Part shown: positions 49,707 through 59,580 of the stretch, one piece after another
Layout of the letters: each line of letters begins with the position of its first letter
How positions within the stretch are numbered: the first letter of the stretch is position 1
From: Falsiroseomonas ponticola
Lineage (GTDB): Bacteria; Pseudomonadota; Alphaproteobacteria; Acetobacterales; Acetobacteraceae
NCBI RefSeq assembly: GCF_016805305.1
Contig: NZ_JAERQN010000001.1
Location: 992,001-1,056,000, forward strand
Length of the DNA stretch: 64,000 bases
Direction of reading: 5' to 3'
The notes under the pieces: generated by a model
What the model saw: the letters and a program-made list of their open reading frames with translations, nothing else
The model's database searches: none
What the model was told of the DNA's origin: nothing
Made by a program: the position numbers and the translations under genes

Positions 49707-51005
49707 TCAGAACTCCATCAGGTTGTCGCGGAAGCTGCGGTGGGCGTAGCCCTTCTTCACCAGGCCGCGACGCTGGAGTTCAGGGACGAGCCCATCGGTG
49801 ATTTCCGCGACATAGCGTCGCGTGAAATCGCCGTTGAAGAGCAGGAAGCCGTCGCCGCCGACTTCCTGCATGATCTCCGCCATCATCCCCGCCACATGGT
49901 CCACCGTGCCGGTGTAGTCGATGCCCGACTTGGTCGCGAGGCCGAGCGCGATGGCGCGCGGCGTGCGGCCCGTGTATTTCGCCACCGATGACTGGTGGCC
50001 ATTGGTCGTCAGTTCCGGCAGCGGCTCGTCCGGATCGAATTTCGAGAAGTCGATGCCGCTCATCCGCGACATCATGGCGAGGTTCATCTCCAGGTTCTCG
50101 GCGGCGTCCTGCACCTCCCGGTCCCGCCGCATGCGCGCGGCCTCCATCGAGACATCGACGATGGGATAGGCGAGGAACAGCACCTTGATGCGGTCGGGGT
50201 CGCGCCCGTCGGCAATGGCCTGGCGGCGCACCGTCTCCCGGTAGGATTTCATCGCCTCCACGCTGCCGGCATTGGTGATGATGGTGTCCGCCCAGCGCGC
50301 GGCGAAGCGCTGGCCGCGCGGCGATCCGCCGGCCTGGCACAGCACCGGCCGCCCCTGCGGGGAACGCGGCGCGTTCAGCGGGCCGCGGCAGGAGAAGAAC
50401 TTTCCCCTGTAGTCGATGGGATGCACCTTCCGGCCATCCGCGAAGACCGCACCTTCCCGGTCCAGCACCACCGCATCCGGTTCCCAGGACTCCCAGAGCT
50501 GCGTGACGATCTCCGCCACCTCATCGGCGCGGTCGTAGCGATCGTCATGCGCGTGGTGCCGCTCCATCCCGTAATTCTGCGCCCCGCCATCATTGCTGCC
50601 CGTCACCATGTTCCAGCCGACGCGGCCTTCGGTGACGTGGTCCAGCGAATTGACCAGGCGGGCCAGCAGGAAGGGCGGGTATTCGCTGGTGGACAGCGTC
50701 GGCACGATGCCGAGATGCTTCGTCGCCATGGCGAGGTAGGGGACCAGCACGGCGGGATCCAGCTTCGGCGTGGCGGCGGCGTATTTCAGGTAGGTGTCGT
50801 GCGAGCCCTGGTAGGTGTAGGGCACGTTGCAGCTGTCCTCGATGATCAGATAGTCGAAGCAGGCGCGCTCCATGGACCGCGCGAGATCGACGAAGAGGTC
50901 CGGCATCATCCAGCGCGAGGCATCGCCGCCCCAGTCATGCCGCCAGGCCTTCGGGCCATAGCCGCGGGAGAGGAACCAGGCGAGGTGGAAGGGGCGGGGG
51001 CTCAT
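49707..51005 (-). CDS. LLM-class flavin monooxygenase (NtaA/SnaA/DszA family)
   Basis: A 432-residue luciferase-like FMNH2-dependent monooxygenase. H-L-A-W-F-L-S-R-G-Y-G-P-K-A-W-R near the start, N-M-V-T-G-S-N-D-G-G-A-Q-N-Y-G and Y-R-G-K-F-F-S-C-R-G-P are typical of the nitrilotriacetate/dibenzothiophene-sulfone monooxygenase branch, which oxidises C-N or C-S bonds of xenobiotics. It needs reduced flavin, probably from the convergent RutF-like gene 6 bp away. ATG 51005 is chosen over an in-frame upstream ATG at 51053, which lies in the hairpin array. Confidence 0.88.
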   Translation of the reverse strand: MSPRPFHLAWFLSRGYGPKAWRHDWGGDASRWMMPDLFVDLARSMERACFDYLIIEDSCNVPYTYQGSHDTYLKYAAATPKLDPAVLVPYLAMATKHLGIVPTLSTSEYPPFLLARLVNSLDHVTEGRVGWNMVTGSNDGGAQNYGMERHHAHDDRYDRADEVAEIVTQLWESWEPDAVVLDREGAVFADGRKVHPIDYRGKFFSCRGPLNAPRSPQGRPVLCQAGGSPRGQRFAARWADTIITNAGSVEAMKSYRETVRRQAIADGRDPDRIKVLFLAYPIVDVSMEAARMRRDREVQDAAENLEMNLAMMSRMSGIDFSKFDPDEPLPELTTNGHQSSVAKYTGRTPRAIALGLATKSGIDYTGTVDHVAGMMAEIMQEVGGDGFLLFNGDFTRRYVAEITDGLVPELQRRGLVKKGYAHRSFRDNLMEF

Positions 51006-51044
51006 GCGCGGTGTTCCCTGTGCTGGGGCGCGTGTCAGAGGTGC

Positions 51045-51142
51045 GGCCAGCAAAGCTGGCCGAGGCCGCGAAGGCGGCCCGCCGGTGGTCCGTCACGCCG
51101 CAGGCGTGCCTTCGGCACGGCGAGCCAGGCGGCCGGAGGCCG
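51045..51142 (+). repeat. Hairpin-array element, copy 1
   Basis: Five perfect small hairpins in a row: GGCCAGC/GCTGGCC (51045-51061), GGCCGC/GCGGCC (51064-51079), CACGCC/GGCGTG (51094-51108), CGTGCC/GGCACG (51105-51119) and CGGCC/GGCCG (51130-51142). The third and fourth share bases and exclude each other. The array matches, in the other orientation, the one at 62703-62815, with stems conserved where sequence differs. It lies between the LLM gene start and the Bug gene end. Confidence 0.75.
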
Positions 51143-51161
51143 TGCCCGGCGCCTGAGGGCA

Positions 51162-52124
51162 TCAATCAATTCGCATGCCGGTCTGCTGCACCACGCGGCG
51201 CCATTTCGGCACTTCCTCCCGCACCATCGCCGCCAGCTCCTCCGGCGGGCCGATCGCGGCCTCGAAGGCCTGGTCCTTCAGGAAGCGGTCGAAATCCGGC
51301 GTGCGGATGACGGCGGCGATGGCGGCGTTGAGCAGCTGCGTGAGGTCGGCGGGCACGCCGGCGGGCAGGAACAGCGCCTGCCAGCTATCCACGACCACCT
51401 CCGGCAGCGTCTCCGCCATCGCCGGCACCTCCGGCCGGAAGGGGCTGCGATGGCTGCTGGTCACGGCCAGCGCGCGCAGCGTGCCCTCGTTCAGGAAGGG
51501 CAGGGTGGCGGGCAGGGTGACGATGGTGCCATCGATGGTGCCGGCCACCGCGTCCTGCACCGCGGGGCCGCCGCCGCGATAGGTCACGGGCGTCACGCGC
51601 AGGCCCGCCAATTGCAGCAGCGCCGCCGTCATCCGCCCTGGGGAGGTCGCGCTGGAATGGCCGATCGTCACCTCGTTCCCCGCGCGCACGGTGCGGACGA
51701 AATCCGCGAAGTCGCGCAGCGGGCTGTTGCGGCCGACAGCCAGCACCTGGGACAGCCGCGCCACCAGCGCGAGCGGGCCGAAATCGCGCAGCGGGTCGAA
51801 GGGCAGGTTCGGCATCACGCTGGGGTTCACGGTGAAGGGCTCGCTCGCGATCAGCCATGTGTGGCCATCGGGGCGGGACTTCGCGACGAAATCCATGGCG
51901 ATGGCGCCGCCCGCGCCGCTGCGGTTCTCCACCGCCACCTGCCAGCCCCGCATCTCCCCCAGCTTGCGGGAGATGGCGCGGGCGAGGATGTCGAGGCTGC
52001 CGCCCGGCGCGGTGGGGACGACGAGGCGGATGGGGCGGTCCGGGAAGGCGCTGCCCTGCGCACGCAGGATGCCGGGTGCCAGGCTGAGGCCGATGACCAA
52101 TCCGCGCCGCGCGATCCCTGCCAT
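51162..52124 (-). CDS. Bug/TctC-family solute-binding protein
   Basis: A 320-residue periplasmic binding protein with a signal peptide (A-R-R-G-L-V-I-G-L-S-L-A-P-G-I-L-R-A). Family marks: P-D-R-P-I-R-L-V-V-P-T-A-P-G-G (about 28-42), V-E-N-R-S-G-A-G-G, and V-A-R-L-S-Q-V. Bug proteins bind carboxylic acids or other small organics and are very numerous in Roseomonas-like and Bordetella-like genomes, often without their TctA/TctB membrane partners, as here. ATG 52124. Confidence 0.9.
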   Translation of the reverse strand: MAGIARRGLVIGLSLAPGILRAQGSAFPDRPIRLVVPTAPGGSLDILARAISRKLGEMRGWQVAVENRSGAGGAIAMDFVAKSRPDGHTWLIASEPFTVNPSVMPNLPFDPLRDFGPLALVARLSQVLAVGRNSPLRDFADFVRTVRAGNEVTIGHSSATSPGRMTAALLQLAGLRVTPVTYRGGGPAVQDAVAGTIDGTIVTLPATLPFLNEGTLRALAVTSSHRSPFRPEVPAMAETLPEVVVDSWQALFLPAGVPADLTQLLNAAIAAVIRTPDFDRFLKDQAFEAAIGPPEELAAMVREEVPKWRRVVQQTGMRID

Positions 52125-52265
52125 GGCCGTGCCCCCGAGGAACGGCAAGAGCCTAGGCAGCAACAGCGAAAACCCGCAACGGGCCTGCGAAACGATCGGC
52201 TTGCCGCGCGAATGGGCAGGCTGGCGGGGCTTGCCGTTTGCGCATCGGCGGTGACACTGCGCGGC

Positions 52266-53813
52266 ATGACCCAGACGCTCGATACGCTGATCGCCAGCCT
52301 GCCGCGCCGCTACCCTGGCCCCGGTGGTGCCATCGCCGTGCTGCGGCGGGGGGAGATATTGGTGCGCCATGCCTGGGGCTACGCCAATGCCGAGCGGCGC
52401 ATCCCCTTCACGCCGCGCAGCCTGTTCCGCATGTGCTCCATCACCAAGCAGTTCACCTGCGCGGCGATGCTGGCGGCGTTGCCGGATCCGGAGGCGCTGG
52501 CACCGGCCATCCGCGCCCGGCTGCCCCGCCTCGAGGGCGCCATGCCATCCGTCCGGCACCTCGCCCACAACCAGTCGGGGCTGCGCGACTACTGGGCGGT
52601 GGCGATGCTGCACGGGTCGCCGGCGGAGGCGCCCTTCGGGGATGAGGAGACGGCGCGCGTCATCGGGGCCACGCAGTCGCTGCAATTCGCCCCGGGCAGC
52701 CGCTATTCCTACGTCAACCAGAATTTCCGGCTGCTGTCCGACGCCTTGCAGGACGTCACCGGCCGCGGCTTCGCCGAGCTGCTGCGCGACCATGTCCTCG
52801 GCCGTGCCGGCATGGGCAGCGCCTTCCTCGCCGCCGATACGCGCGCCATGCCGGATGGGACGGAGGGCTATGAGGGTTCCGTCGCCACCGGCTTCGTGCC
52901 GGCGCGGAACAACATCCTCTGGACCGGCGATGCGGGGCTGGGCGCGAGCCTCGATGACATGATCGCGTGGGAGCGCTGGATCGACGCGACGCGGGACGAT
53001 GCGGAGGGCCTCTACAACCGCCTGTCGGCGCCCGTGACCTTCGCGGATGGCGCCCCCGCGCCCTATGGCTTCGGGCTCGGCCGGGGGCGGGAGTTCGGCC
53101 GCGCGACGACGGGCCATGGCGGCGCGCTGCGCGGCTGGCGCAGCCATCGCGTGCATGTCGCGGCCGAAAGGCTGTCCGTCGTCGTGATGCTGAACCACCT
53201 GTCGGATGCCGGCGCCGCGGCGCTGGATGCCGTGGCCGCGGTGCTGGGGGAGGCGCGGCCCGCGCCGGTGCCGCGCCCCGCCCCCGCCTGGCTCGGCGCC
53301 TACCAGGACCCGGAGACGGGGCTTTCCGCCCGCATCGACGAAGCGGCACCCGGCCTGCTGCGGCTGCGCTTCGGCCATTCGGCGGAGCGGCTCGACATCC
53401 GGGAGGATGGCAGCGCGGATAATGGCCGCACGCGCCTGGCGATGACGCCGCAGGGCCTGCGCATGGAACGCCCGCAGGAGAACCAGGTGGCGCTGCTCGT
53501 CGCGCGTCCCGGCGAGCCCGCCACCGACATCGCCGGCGAATATCGCTGCGCGGAGCTGGATGCGACGCTGACGGTGGTGGATGCCGGCGGCGCGATGCAG
53601 GGCGGTTTCGGCGGCTTCCTCGGCCAGGGGCGGATGGAGCCGCTGGAGCCGATCGGCCCCGACCTCTGGGCGCTGCCCTGCCCGCGCGCGCTGGACCACA
53701 CGCCACCCGGCGACTGGACGCTGGCCTTCCGGCGCGATGGCGCGGGGCGCGTGGCGGGCGTCACGGTGGGGTGCTGGCTGGCGCGGGGGCTCGCTTACGA
53801 ACGCGTGAGCTGA
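52266..53813 (+). CDS. Serine hydrolase, D-aminopeptidase-like
   Basis: A 515-residue penicillin-binding-protein-fold hydrolase. Catalytic S58-x-x-K61 lies in C-S-I-T-K, the second motif is S-Y-V-N-Q-N, and the third is T-G-H-G-G. After the hydrolase domain (to about 330) two beta-rich segments follow, matching the three-domain plan and length (about 520) of Ochrobactrum D-aminopeptidase, which releases N-terminal D-amino acids. No signal peptide is seen, which fits a cytosolic peptidase. A huge in-frame extension upstream to 49995 is antisense noise. Confidence 0.8.
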   Translation: MTQTLDTLIASLPRRYPGPGGAIAVLRRGEILVRHAWGYANAERRIPFTPRSLFRMCSITKQFTCAAMLAALPDPEALAPAIRARLPRLEGAMPSVRHLAHNQSGLRDYWAVAMLHGSPAEAPFGDEETARVIGATQSLQFAPGSRYSYVNQNFRLLSDALQDVTGRGFAELLRDHVLGRAGMGSAFLAADTRAMPDGTEGYEGSVATGFVPARNNILWTGDAGLGASLDDMIAWERWIDATRDDAEGLYNRLSAPVTFADGAPAPYGFGLGRGREFGRATTGHGGALRGWRSHRVHVAAERLSVVVMLNHLSDAGAAALDAVAAVLGEARPAPVPRPAPAWLGAYQDPETGLSARIDEAAPGLLRLRFGHSAERLDIREDGSADNGRTRLAMTPQGLRMERPQENQVALLVARPGEPATDIAGEYRCAELDATLTVVDAGGAMQGGFGGFLGQGRMEPLEPIGPDLWALPCPRALDHTPPGDWTLAFRRDGAGRVAGVTVGCWLARGLAYERVS

Positions 53814-53874
53814 GGGGGAACCGGCACGCCGGGATGCGTTACCGGGGGCGTCTGTTGGCTTCCGGGACGTCTGC

Positions 53875-55215
53875 ATGTCGGTTTCCTCCCCCACCACGGC
53901 GCCGAGCTTCGGTGCCGTCATCTCCACCCTCGCCGCGCTGCTGCTGGGCTATGCCAGCATGCAGATGGGCAACACGCTGCAGGGCACGCTGCTCGGCGTG
54001 CGCGGCAACCTCGAAGGCTTCGATGCCGCCATCATCGGCTTCGTCGGTGCCGCCTTCTGGGGTGGTGTCGTGGCGGGGTCGCTGCGCGCGGGCGCGCTGA
54101 TCCGCCGCGTCGGCCACACCCGCACCTTCGCGGCCCTCGCGGCCATCGCCTCCACCGCCGCGCTGCTGCACCTGCTGGTCATGCACCCGATCGCCTGGAT
54201 CGCGACTCGCGCCCTGACGGGCTTCTGCTTCGCGGGCCTCTTCATGACGGTGGAGAGCTGGCTGAACGCCGCCGCCACGGCGGAGAATCGCGGCCGCGTG
54301 CTCGGCCTCTACGGCATGGCGGGCCTGGTCGCGGGCATCGGTGGACAGATGCTGCTGACAACCGTGGATACGGCGGGCTTCGCGGCCTTCTGCATCGTGG
54401 CGGTGCTGATCTCGCTCGCCCTCGTTCCCGTCGCCGTCTCCGGCGCCAGCGCGCCGGCCCATGCGGTGGGGGAGGCGCGGATCGACCTCCTCGGCCTCTA
54501 TCGCGGGTCGCCTTTCGGCGTGGTGGCCGCGGCGCTCTGCGGCTTCACCACCGCCAGCTTCTTCGCGCTGGCGCCGCTGCAACTCGCCAATGGCGGGATG
54601 GAGGGCGGCGGCATCGCCTTCGTCATGGCCAGCGCGACGCTGGGCGGCTTCCTGATGTCCTGGCCCATGGGGCGGCTGTCGGACCGGATCGACCGGCGGA
54701 TCGTCGCCGTCGCCATGGCCGGCGTCGCCGCCATCGTCCTGCCGCTGCTGGTGAACCTGGTGCCGGCGGATGCGGGGCTGGTCGTGATCTGCGCCTGCGC
54801 CGCGATCTTCGGCGCCAGCGTCATGCCGACCTACGGCATCGTCGCCGCGCATGTGAACGATACGGTGAAGCCCGGCGACTATGTCTCCGCCGCCGGCGGG
54901 CTGCTGGTGCTGCAGGGGCTGGGGGCGACGCTCGGGCCCATCGTGTCGGGCGCCGCCATGTCGGCGGCTGGCGCCATGGGGCTGGCGGTGGCCATGGCGG
55001 CGGCGCAGGCGCTGGTGCTGGGCTGGGGGCTGTGGCGCATGCGCCAGCGCCCGGCGCCGCCGCCGGAGGAGAAGGGCAGCTTCGCCATTGCCCCGGCCGT
55101 ACCGGTCGGCACCGCGCTGCATCCGGAGGTGGATGCGGAAGCCGAGGCTGCGGAGGCGGTTGCCGATCCGGCAGGCGAAAAGGCGGAAGAAGAGGCGGTG
55201 GTGACCGCTTCCTAG
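53875..55215 (+). CDS. MFS transporter (YcaD-like)
   Basis: A 446-residue major facilitator with 12 predicted membrane segments. A-A-L-L-L-G-Y-A-S-M-Q-M-G-N-T-L-Q-G near the N-terminus and T-V-E-S-W-L-N-A-A-A (about 124-133) are characteristic of the YcaD-like subfamily. W-P-M-G-R-L-S-D-R-I-D-R-R is the central MFS loop motif. The C-terminal 50 residues are acidic, Ala/Glu-rich and cytosolic. The substrate is unknown. It is followed by a terminator-like hairpin. Confidence 0.85.
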   Translation: MSVSSPTTAPSFGAVISTLAALLLGYASMQMGNTLQGTLLGVRGNLEGFDAAIIGFVGAAFWGGVVAGSLRAGALIRRVGHTRTFAALAAIASTAALLHLLVMHPIAWIATRALTGFCFAGLFMTVESWLNAAATAENRGRVLGLYGMAGLVAGIGGQMLLTTVDTAGFAAFCIVAVLISLALVPVAVSGASAPAHAVGEARIDLLGLYRGSPFGVVAAALCGFTTASFFALAPLQLANGGMEGGGIAFVMASATLGGFLMSWPMGRLSDRIDRRIVAVAMAGVAAIVLPLLVNLVPADAGLVVICACAAIFGASVMPTYGIVAAHVNDTVKPGDYVSAAGGLLVLQGLGATLGPIVSGAAMSAAGAMGLAVAMAAAQALVLGWGLWRMRQRPAPPPEEKGSFAIAPAVPVGTALHPEVDAEAEAAEAVADPAGEKAEEEAVVTAS

Positions 55216-55253
55216 GCGAATCGCGACACGCTGCCCCCACTTTGGGCGGCGCG

Positions 55254-55281
55254 GGCGGGGCAAGTCGCTTGTCCCGCCTTT
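55254..55281 (+). terminator. Terminator-like hairpin after the MFS gene
   Basis: GGCGGGGCAAG (55254-55264) pairs over 11 bp, including one G-T, with CTTGTCCCGCC (55268-55278) around a 3-nt loop and is followed by TTT. It starts 38 bp after the MFS stop and probably ends that transcript before the ABC operon. Confidence 0.6.
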
Positions 55282-55287
55282 CCGCAC

Positions 55288-55337
55288 GGGACCATCCTTC
55301 CCGCCCGCGCCACACGCGGCGTGGGAAGGATGATCCC
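55288..55337 (+). promoter_or_regulatory. Hairpin covering the ribosome binding site of an ABC operon
   Basis: ATCCTTCCC (55294-55302) pairs perfectly with GGGAAGGAT (55323-55331), which contains the GGAAGGA ribosome binding site of the gene starting at 55340. The helix extends inwards through a G-T pair, one bulge and five more base pairs, and outwards as GGGA (55288-55291) with TCCC (55334-55337). The start would be hidden unless the stem is opened, pointing to translational control. Confidence 0.6.
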
Positions 55338-55339
55338 GC

Positions 55340-56376
55340 ATGATGTCGCCTGGCCGCCGCTCCCTCCTCCTCGGCCTGACCGCCACGGCCCTGGCCGCGC
55401 CGGCCTTCGCGCAGCGCCGGCCGATGCAGGCGGCGACGCAGCTGGGATGGCTGCGCAATGGCGAATTCGCGCCGCTGATGATCGCGGAGGCCAAGGGCTA
55501 TTTCGACGCGCAGGGCATCGCGCACCGCATCGTCGATGGCGGGCCGGGGCGGAACCCGATCCCGATCGTCGCCGCGGGCCAGGCGCAATTCGGCCTCGCC
55601 ACCTCCGGCCTGCATATCCTGGCCGCGCGCACGGCGCGGGACCCGATCGACATCCAGGCGATCGGCGCGCTCTACCAGAAATCGCCCGCCGCCTACCTGA
55701 CCATCGCCAACCCCGGCGATCCCGACCCCACGCCGAAATCGCTGGAGGGAAAGAATCTCGGCGTGCAGGCGGGCTCCGAATATTTCGCCCGTGCCATGGC
55801 CCGGCTGAACGGGGTGGATGAGACGAAGATCCGCCTCGTGACCGTGCAGGCGAATGCGGAGCCGCTGATGGTCGGCCGTGTCGATTTCTTTGCGGGCTGG
55901 ATCACCAACCAGGCCTATCAGATCGAGCAGGAGGCCGCGAAGCCGGACGCGCCGCCGGCGCTGCGCGGCAAGACCTGGAAGGCGCTGCGCTTCAGCGAAT
56001 GGGGCCTCAACGCCTATGCCGACACCATCTTCGCGACATCGCGCACGCTGCAGGAGAATCCCGATCTCGTGCGCGGCTACCTCCGCGCCGTGGCGCAGGG
56101 CATCCAGTTCATCCTGACCAACCCGGAGGAGGCGATCCAGCTCGTCGCCCGCTTCCAGGGGCAGATCGAGACGGCGGACAAACTCGCCTGGCGCTGGCGG
56201 GTGCAGAACCCGCTTTTCACCAGCGACGACACGCCGGCGGGCGGGCCGCTGACGATGAATGCCGCGACCTGGACGGCGATGTCCACGCTGCTGCGGGAGG
56301 CGAATGAGATCCCCCGCGCCGTGGCGACGGAGGAGGCGATGACCACGCGCTTCCTCCCCGGTCCGGTTTCCGCCTG

Positions 56377-56377
<1 letters not shown>
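55340..56377 (+). CDS. NMT1/SsuA-like ABC solute-binding protein
   Basis: A 345-residue periplasmic binding protein with a signal peptide (R-R-S-L-L-L-G-L-T-A-T-A-L-A-A-P-A-F-A). Mature marks: L-G-W-L-R-N-G-E-F-A-P-L-M-I-A-E-A-K-G-Y-F (read in parts, about 32-52), G-Q-A-Q-F-G-L-A-T-S and the N-L-G-V-Q-A-G-S-E domain crossing. The family imports sulfonates, nitrate, pyrimidines and related compounds. It is first in an operon with ATPase, permease and a 2-oxoglutarate oxygenase. Its ribosome binding site is inside a strong hairpin. Confidence 0.88.
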
Positions 56378-57125
<748 letters not shown>

Positions 57126-57129
<4 letters not shown>

Positions 57130-57983
57130 TGGATGGGGGGCACGCCGTCGCGCTGGCGCCGCCGGTCGCGGCACCGAAGCCGCGCGCACGGATCAGCCTG
57201 AAGCCGCTCTGGGCCGTGCTGCGGGTGGTGGCGCCGATCGCCTCCATCCTCGCGCTCTGGTACCTCGCCATCGCCGTCTCGGGCCTGCCTTCCTTCGTCA
57301 TCCCCCGGCCGGAGCGCGTGCTGGCGACGCTGGTGGAGGACCGGGCCTTCATCACCGTGCACCTGGTCTCGACCCTGCAGGTGGCGGCACTCGGGCTGAT
57401 CTTCGCCAATGTCGCGGGCATCGGCATGGCGCTGCTCTTCGACGCCATCCCGGCCACGCGCCACATGCTGATGCCGGCGGCGATCACGCTGCGCAACATG
57501 CCCTATGTCGCGCTGGTGACGGTGCTGTCCCTGGCGCTGGGCGATACGCTGGTTTCCAAGGTCACGGTGGTGGCGCTGGCGGGCTTCTTCCCCGTGCTGG
57601 TCAACACCATGCAGGGGCTGCGCGCGGCGGATCCCGTGATGCTGGACCGCATGCGCGTGCTGAATGCGGGATGGACCACGACCTTCCTGCATGTCCGCCT
57701 GCCCTATGCCGTGCCGCATGTGGTGGCGGCGCAGGAAATCGCGGCGACCAGCGCCATCATCGTCGCCATCTCCGCGGAATGGATGATCTCCTCCGAGGGG
57801 CTCGGCTTCATCATCAACCGCGCCATGCAGACCTATCGCGGCGACCAGGTCTATGCCGTCGCGCTGCTCGCGACCCTGTTGTCCTTCGCCCTCTACGCCA
57901 TCGTCCACCAGATCGGCCGGCGCCTCGATTGGCGCGAGGCCGCGACCCGACGCAAGGCATCCCCCAAGGAGAACGCCGCATGA
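57126..57983 (+). CDS. ABC transporter permease (SsuC/TauC-like)
   Basis: A 285-residue inner-membrane permease with about six hydrophobic segments after a polar N-terminus. L-W-Y-L-A-I-A-V-S-G-L-P and P-R-P-E-R-V-L-A-T-L near residues 42-65 and the EAA-type loop L-N-A-G-W-T-T-T-F-L-H-V-R-L-P-Y-A are those of SsuC-like permeases. It completes the importer and overlaps both neighbours by 4 bp (ATGA). Confidence 0.92.
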
Positions 57984-59002
57984 GTGCCGCCATCAAGGTC
58001 GAGGCCCCGGCCTCCATCCCCGTCATCGACGTCTCGGGCCTCTATTCGCCGGACATCGCGGAGCGTCGCCGCGTGGCCGATGAGATCGGCCGCGCCTGCG
58101 ATGAGATCGGCTTCTTCTACGCCGTCGGCCACCATGTGAAGCTGGAGACGATCGAGGCCGCCTGGAAGAAGGCGCTGGAATTCTTCGCCCAGCCCATGGA
58201 GGCGAAGCTCGCGGTGGAATGCGACCGCAACAATCGCGGCTATCGCAAGATGGGCGACACCATCCATGCCAGCGGCCTGAAATTCGCGCGCGACAGCTTC
58301 GACCTCGGCTTCCCCTGCAAGCCGGACGATCCGGAGGTGCTGGCCGGCACGCCGCTCTACGCCCCCAACAACTGGCCCGCTCTGCCGGGCTTCGAGGAAG
58401 CGCTCTCCGCCTACTACCAGGGCAGCCTGGAAGTGGGCACGACCATCCTGAAGGGCTTCGCGCTGTATCTGGGGCAGGAGGAGGATTTCTTCTCCCGCCA
58501 CTTCACCCGGCCGGTCGCCGACATGGTGATCAACCACTACTACCCCTACGCCACCGCGATCGGCCTCGGCGCGACGGAAACGGCCTCCGGCGCCCATACC
58601 GACCACGGCATCATCACCATCCTCTGGCAGGATTATTCCGGCGGGCTGCAGGTGATGGGCAAGGATGGCGTGTATCTCGACGTGCCGCCGATCCCGGGCG
58701 GCTATGTCATCAATGTGGGCGAGCTGATGAAGCGTTGGACCAATGGGCGCTTCAAGGCGACGGTGCATCGCGTGATCCACACCAAGAACGCGCCGCGCAT
58801 CTCCATGCCGCTGTTCTGCAATCCCGACTTCAATACCACCGTCGATCCCGCGCAGCTCGGCGTGGCGGAGCCCGCCTATTCGCCCGTGACGTCCGGCGAA
58901 TTCCTGATCTCCCGCTTCCAGAAGACCCGCAAGCTCTGGGGCGCCGCGAACAAGGACGCGACCGTGAAGGCGGAGGCGATCGAGGCACCGGTGGAGGCGT
59001 GA
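57980..59002 (+). CDS. 2-oxoglutarate/Fe(II) oxygenase (isopenicillin N synthase family)
   Basis: A 340-residue non-haem iron oxygenase. The DIOX N-terminal part starts I-P-V-I-D-V-S-G; the iron triad is H206 and D208 in G-A-H-T-D-H-G, and H263 in A-T-V-H-R-V; R273-x-S275 binds the co-substrate carboxylate. AAGGAG precedes the ATG, which overlaps the permease stop. Tight coupling to the importer suggests that the imported compound is its substrate, for example a sulfonate, aromatic or amine that is hydroxylated or cleaved (inference). Confidence 0.9.
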   Translation: MSAAIKVEAPASIPVIDVSGLYSPDIAERRRVADEIGRACDEIGFFYAVGHHVKLETIEAAWKKALEFFAQPMEAKLAVECDRNNRGYRKMGDTIHASGLKFARDSFDLGFPCKPDDPEVLAGTPLYAPNNWPALPGFEEALSAYYQGSLEVGTTILKGFALYLGQEEDFFSRHFTRPVADMVINHYYPYATAIGLGATETASGAHTDHGIITILWQDYSGGLQVMGKDGVYLDVPPIPGGYVINVGELMKRWTNGRFKATVHRVIHTKNAPRISMPLFCNPDFNTTVDPAQLGVAEPAYSPVTSGEFLISRFQKTRKLWGAANKDATVKAEAIEAPVEA

Positions 59003-59066
59003 GGCGCCCTCTGGCATAACGCGCCACGGCCGCGCCATGCGGCCCTATGCGCGGGATGCCTGACGG

Positions 59067-59528
59067 ATGGATGTCGAACTGAAGGTGCTGGATGCGCGGC
59101 TCGCGGAGTGGGGCCTGCCGCGCTACCAGAGCGAGATGGCGGCCGCGGTGGATTTGATGGCCTGCCTCGACGCGCCGCTGACCATCATGCCGGGGTCGGC
59201 GCCGGTGCTCGTCTCCTCCGGCATCGCGGTGCACATGGCGGATTCGGGCATGGCGGCGCTGGTGCTGCCGCGGTCGGGCATGGGGCACAAGCGCGGCCTG
59301 GTGCTCGGCAACCTCGTCGGCCTGATCGACCCCGACTATATGGGCCCCATCATGGTCAGCTGCTGGAACCGCAACGGGCCGGGCAGCGAGCCGATCGTGC
59401 TGGAGCCCGGCGAGCGTTTCGCGCAGATGGTCTTCGTGCCGGTGCTGCGGCCGAGTTTCCGCGTGGTGGAGGATTTCTCCAGCGTCTCCGCGCGCGGTGC
59501 GGGCGGCTTCGGATCAACGGGCGGGTAG
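59067..59528 (+). CDS. dut: dUTP diphosphatase
   Basis: A 153-residue trimeric dUTPase converting dUTP to dUMP. All five motifs are visible: A-A-V-D-L (26-30), P-R-S-G-M-G-H-K-R-G, G-L-I-D-P-D-Y-M-G, G-E-R-F-A-Q-M-V-F and R-G-A-G-G-F-G-S-T-G at the end. The length is normal. It usually sits beside coaBC; here it follows the 2-oxoglutarate oxygenase by 64 bp. Confidence 0.97.
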   Translation: MDVELKVLDARLAEWGLPRYQSEMAAAVDLMACLDAPLTIMPGSAPVLVSSGIAVHMADSGMAALVLPRSGMGHKRGLVLGNLVGLIDPDYMGPIMVSCWNRNGPGSEPIVLEPGERFAQMVFVPVLRPSFRVVEDFSSVSARGAGGFGSTGG

Positions 59529-59530
59529 AT

Positions 59531-59567
59531 GCGAAACACCCCCGGGGGTTGCCCCCAGGGGGTTCGC
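59531..59567. terminator. Very stable hairpin between dut and doxX
   Basis: Three nested stems: GCGAA/TTCGC (59531-59535, 59563-59567), CCCCC/GGGGG (59539-59543, 59558-59562) and GGGGG/CCCCC (59544-59548, 59552-59556) with a TTG loop. It separates the convergent dut and DoxX genes and should act on both strands. No T tract. Confidence 0.6.
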
Positions 59568-59580
59568 CTGCCGGCCTCGT

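Noticed and set aside
49995-53813. 1272-residue open frame on the plus strand
   Set aside because: Only the part from 52266 codes for a recognisable protein (serine hydrolase). The rest is antisense to the LLM and Bug genes, an effect of very high GC.
55216-55339. TPP riboswitch upstream of the NMT1-type operon
   Set aside because: The conserved thiamine-box segments (such as CTGAGA) are absent; the structure is a simple long stem instead.
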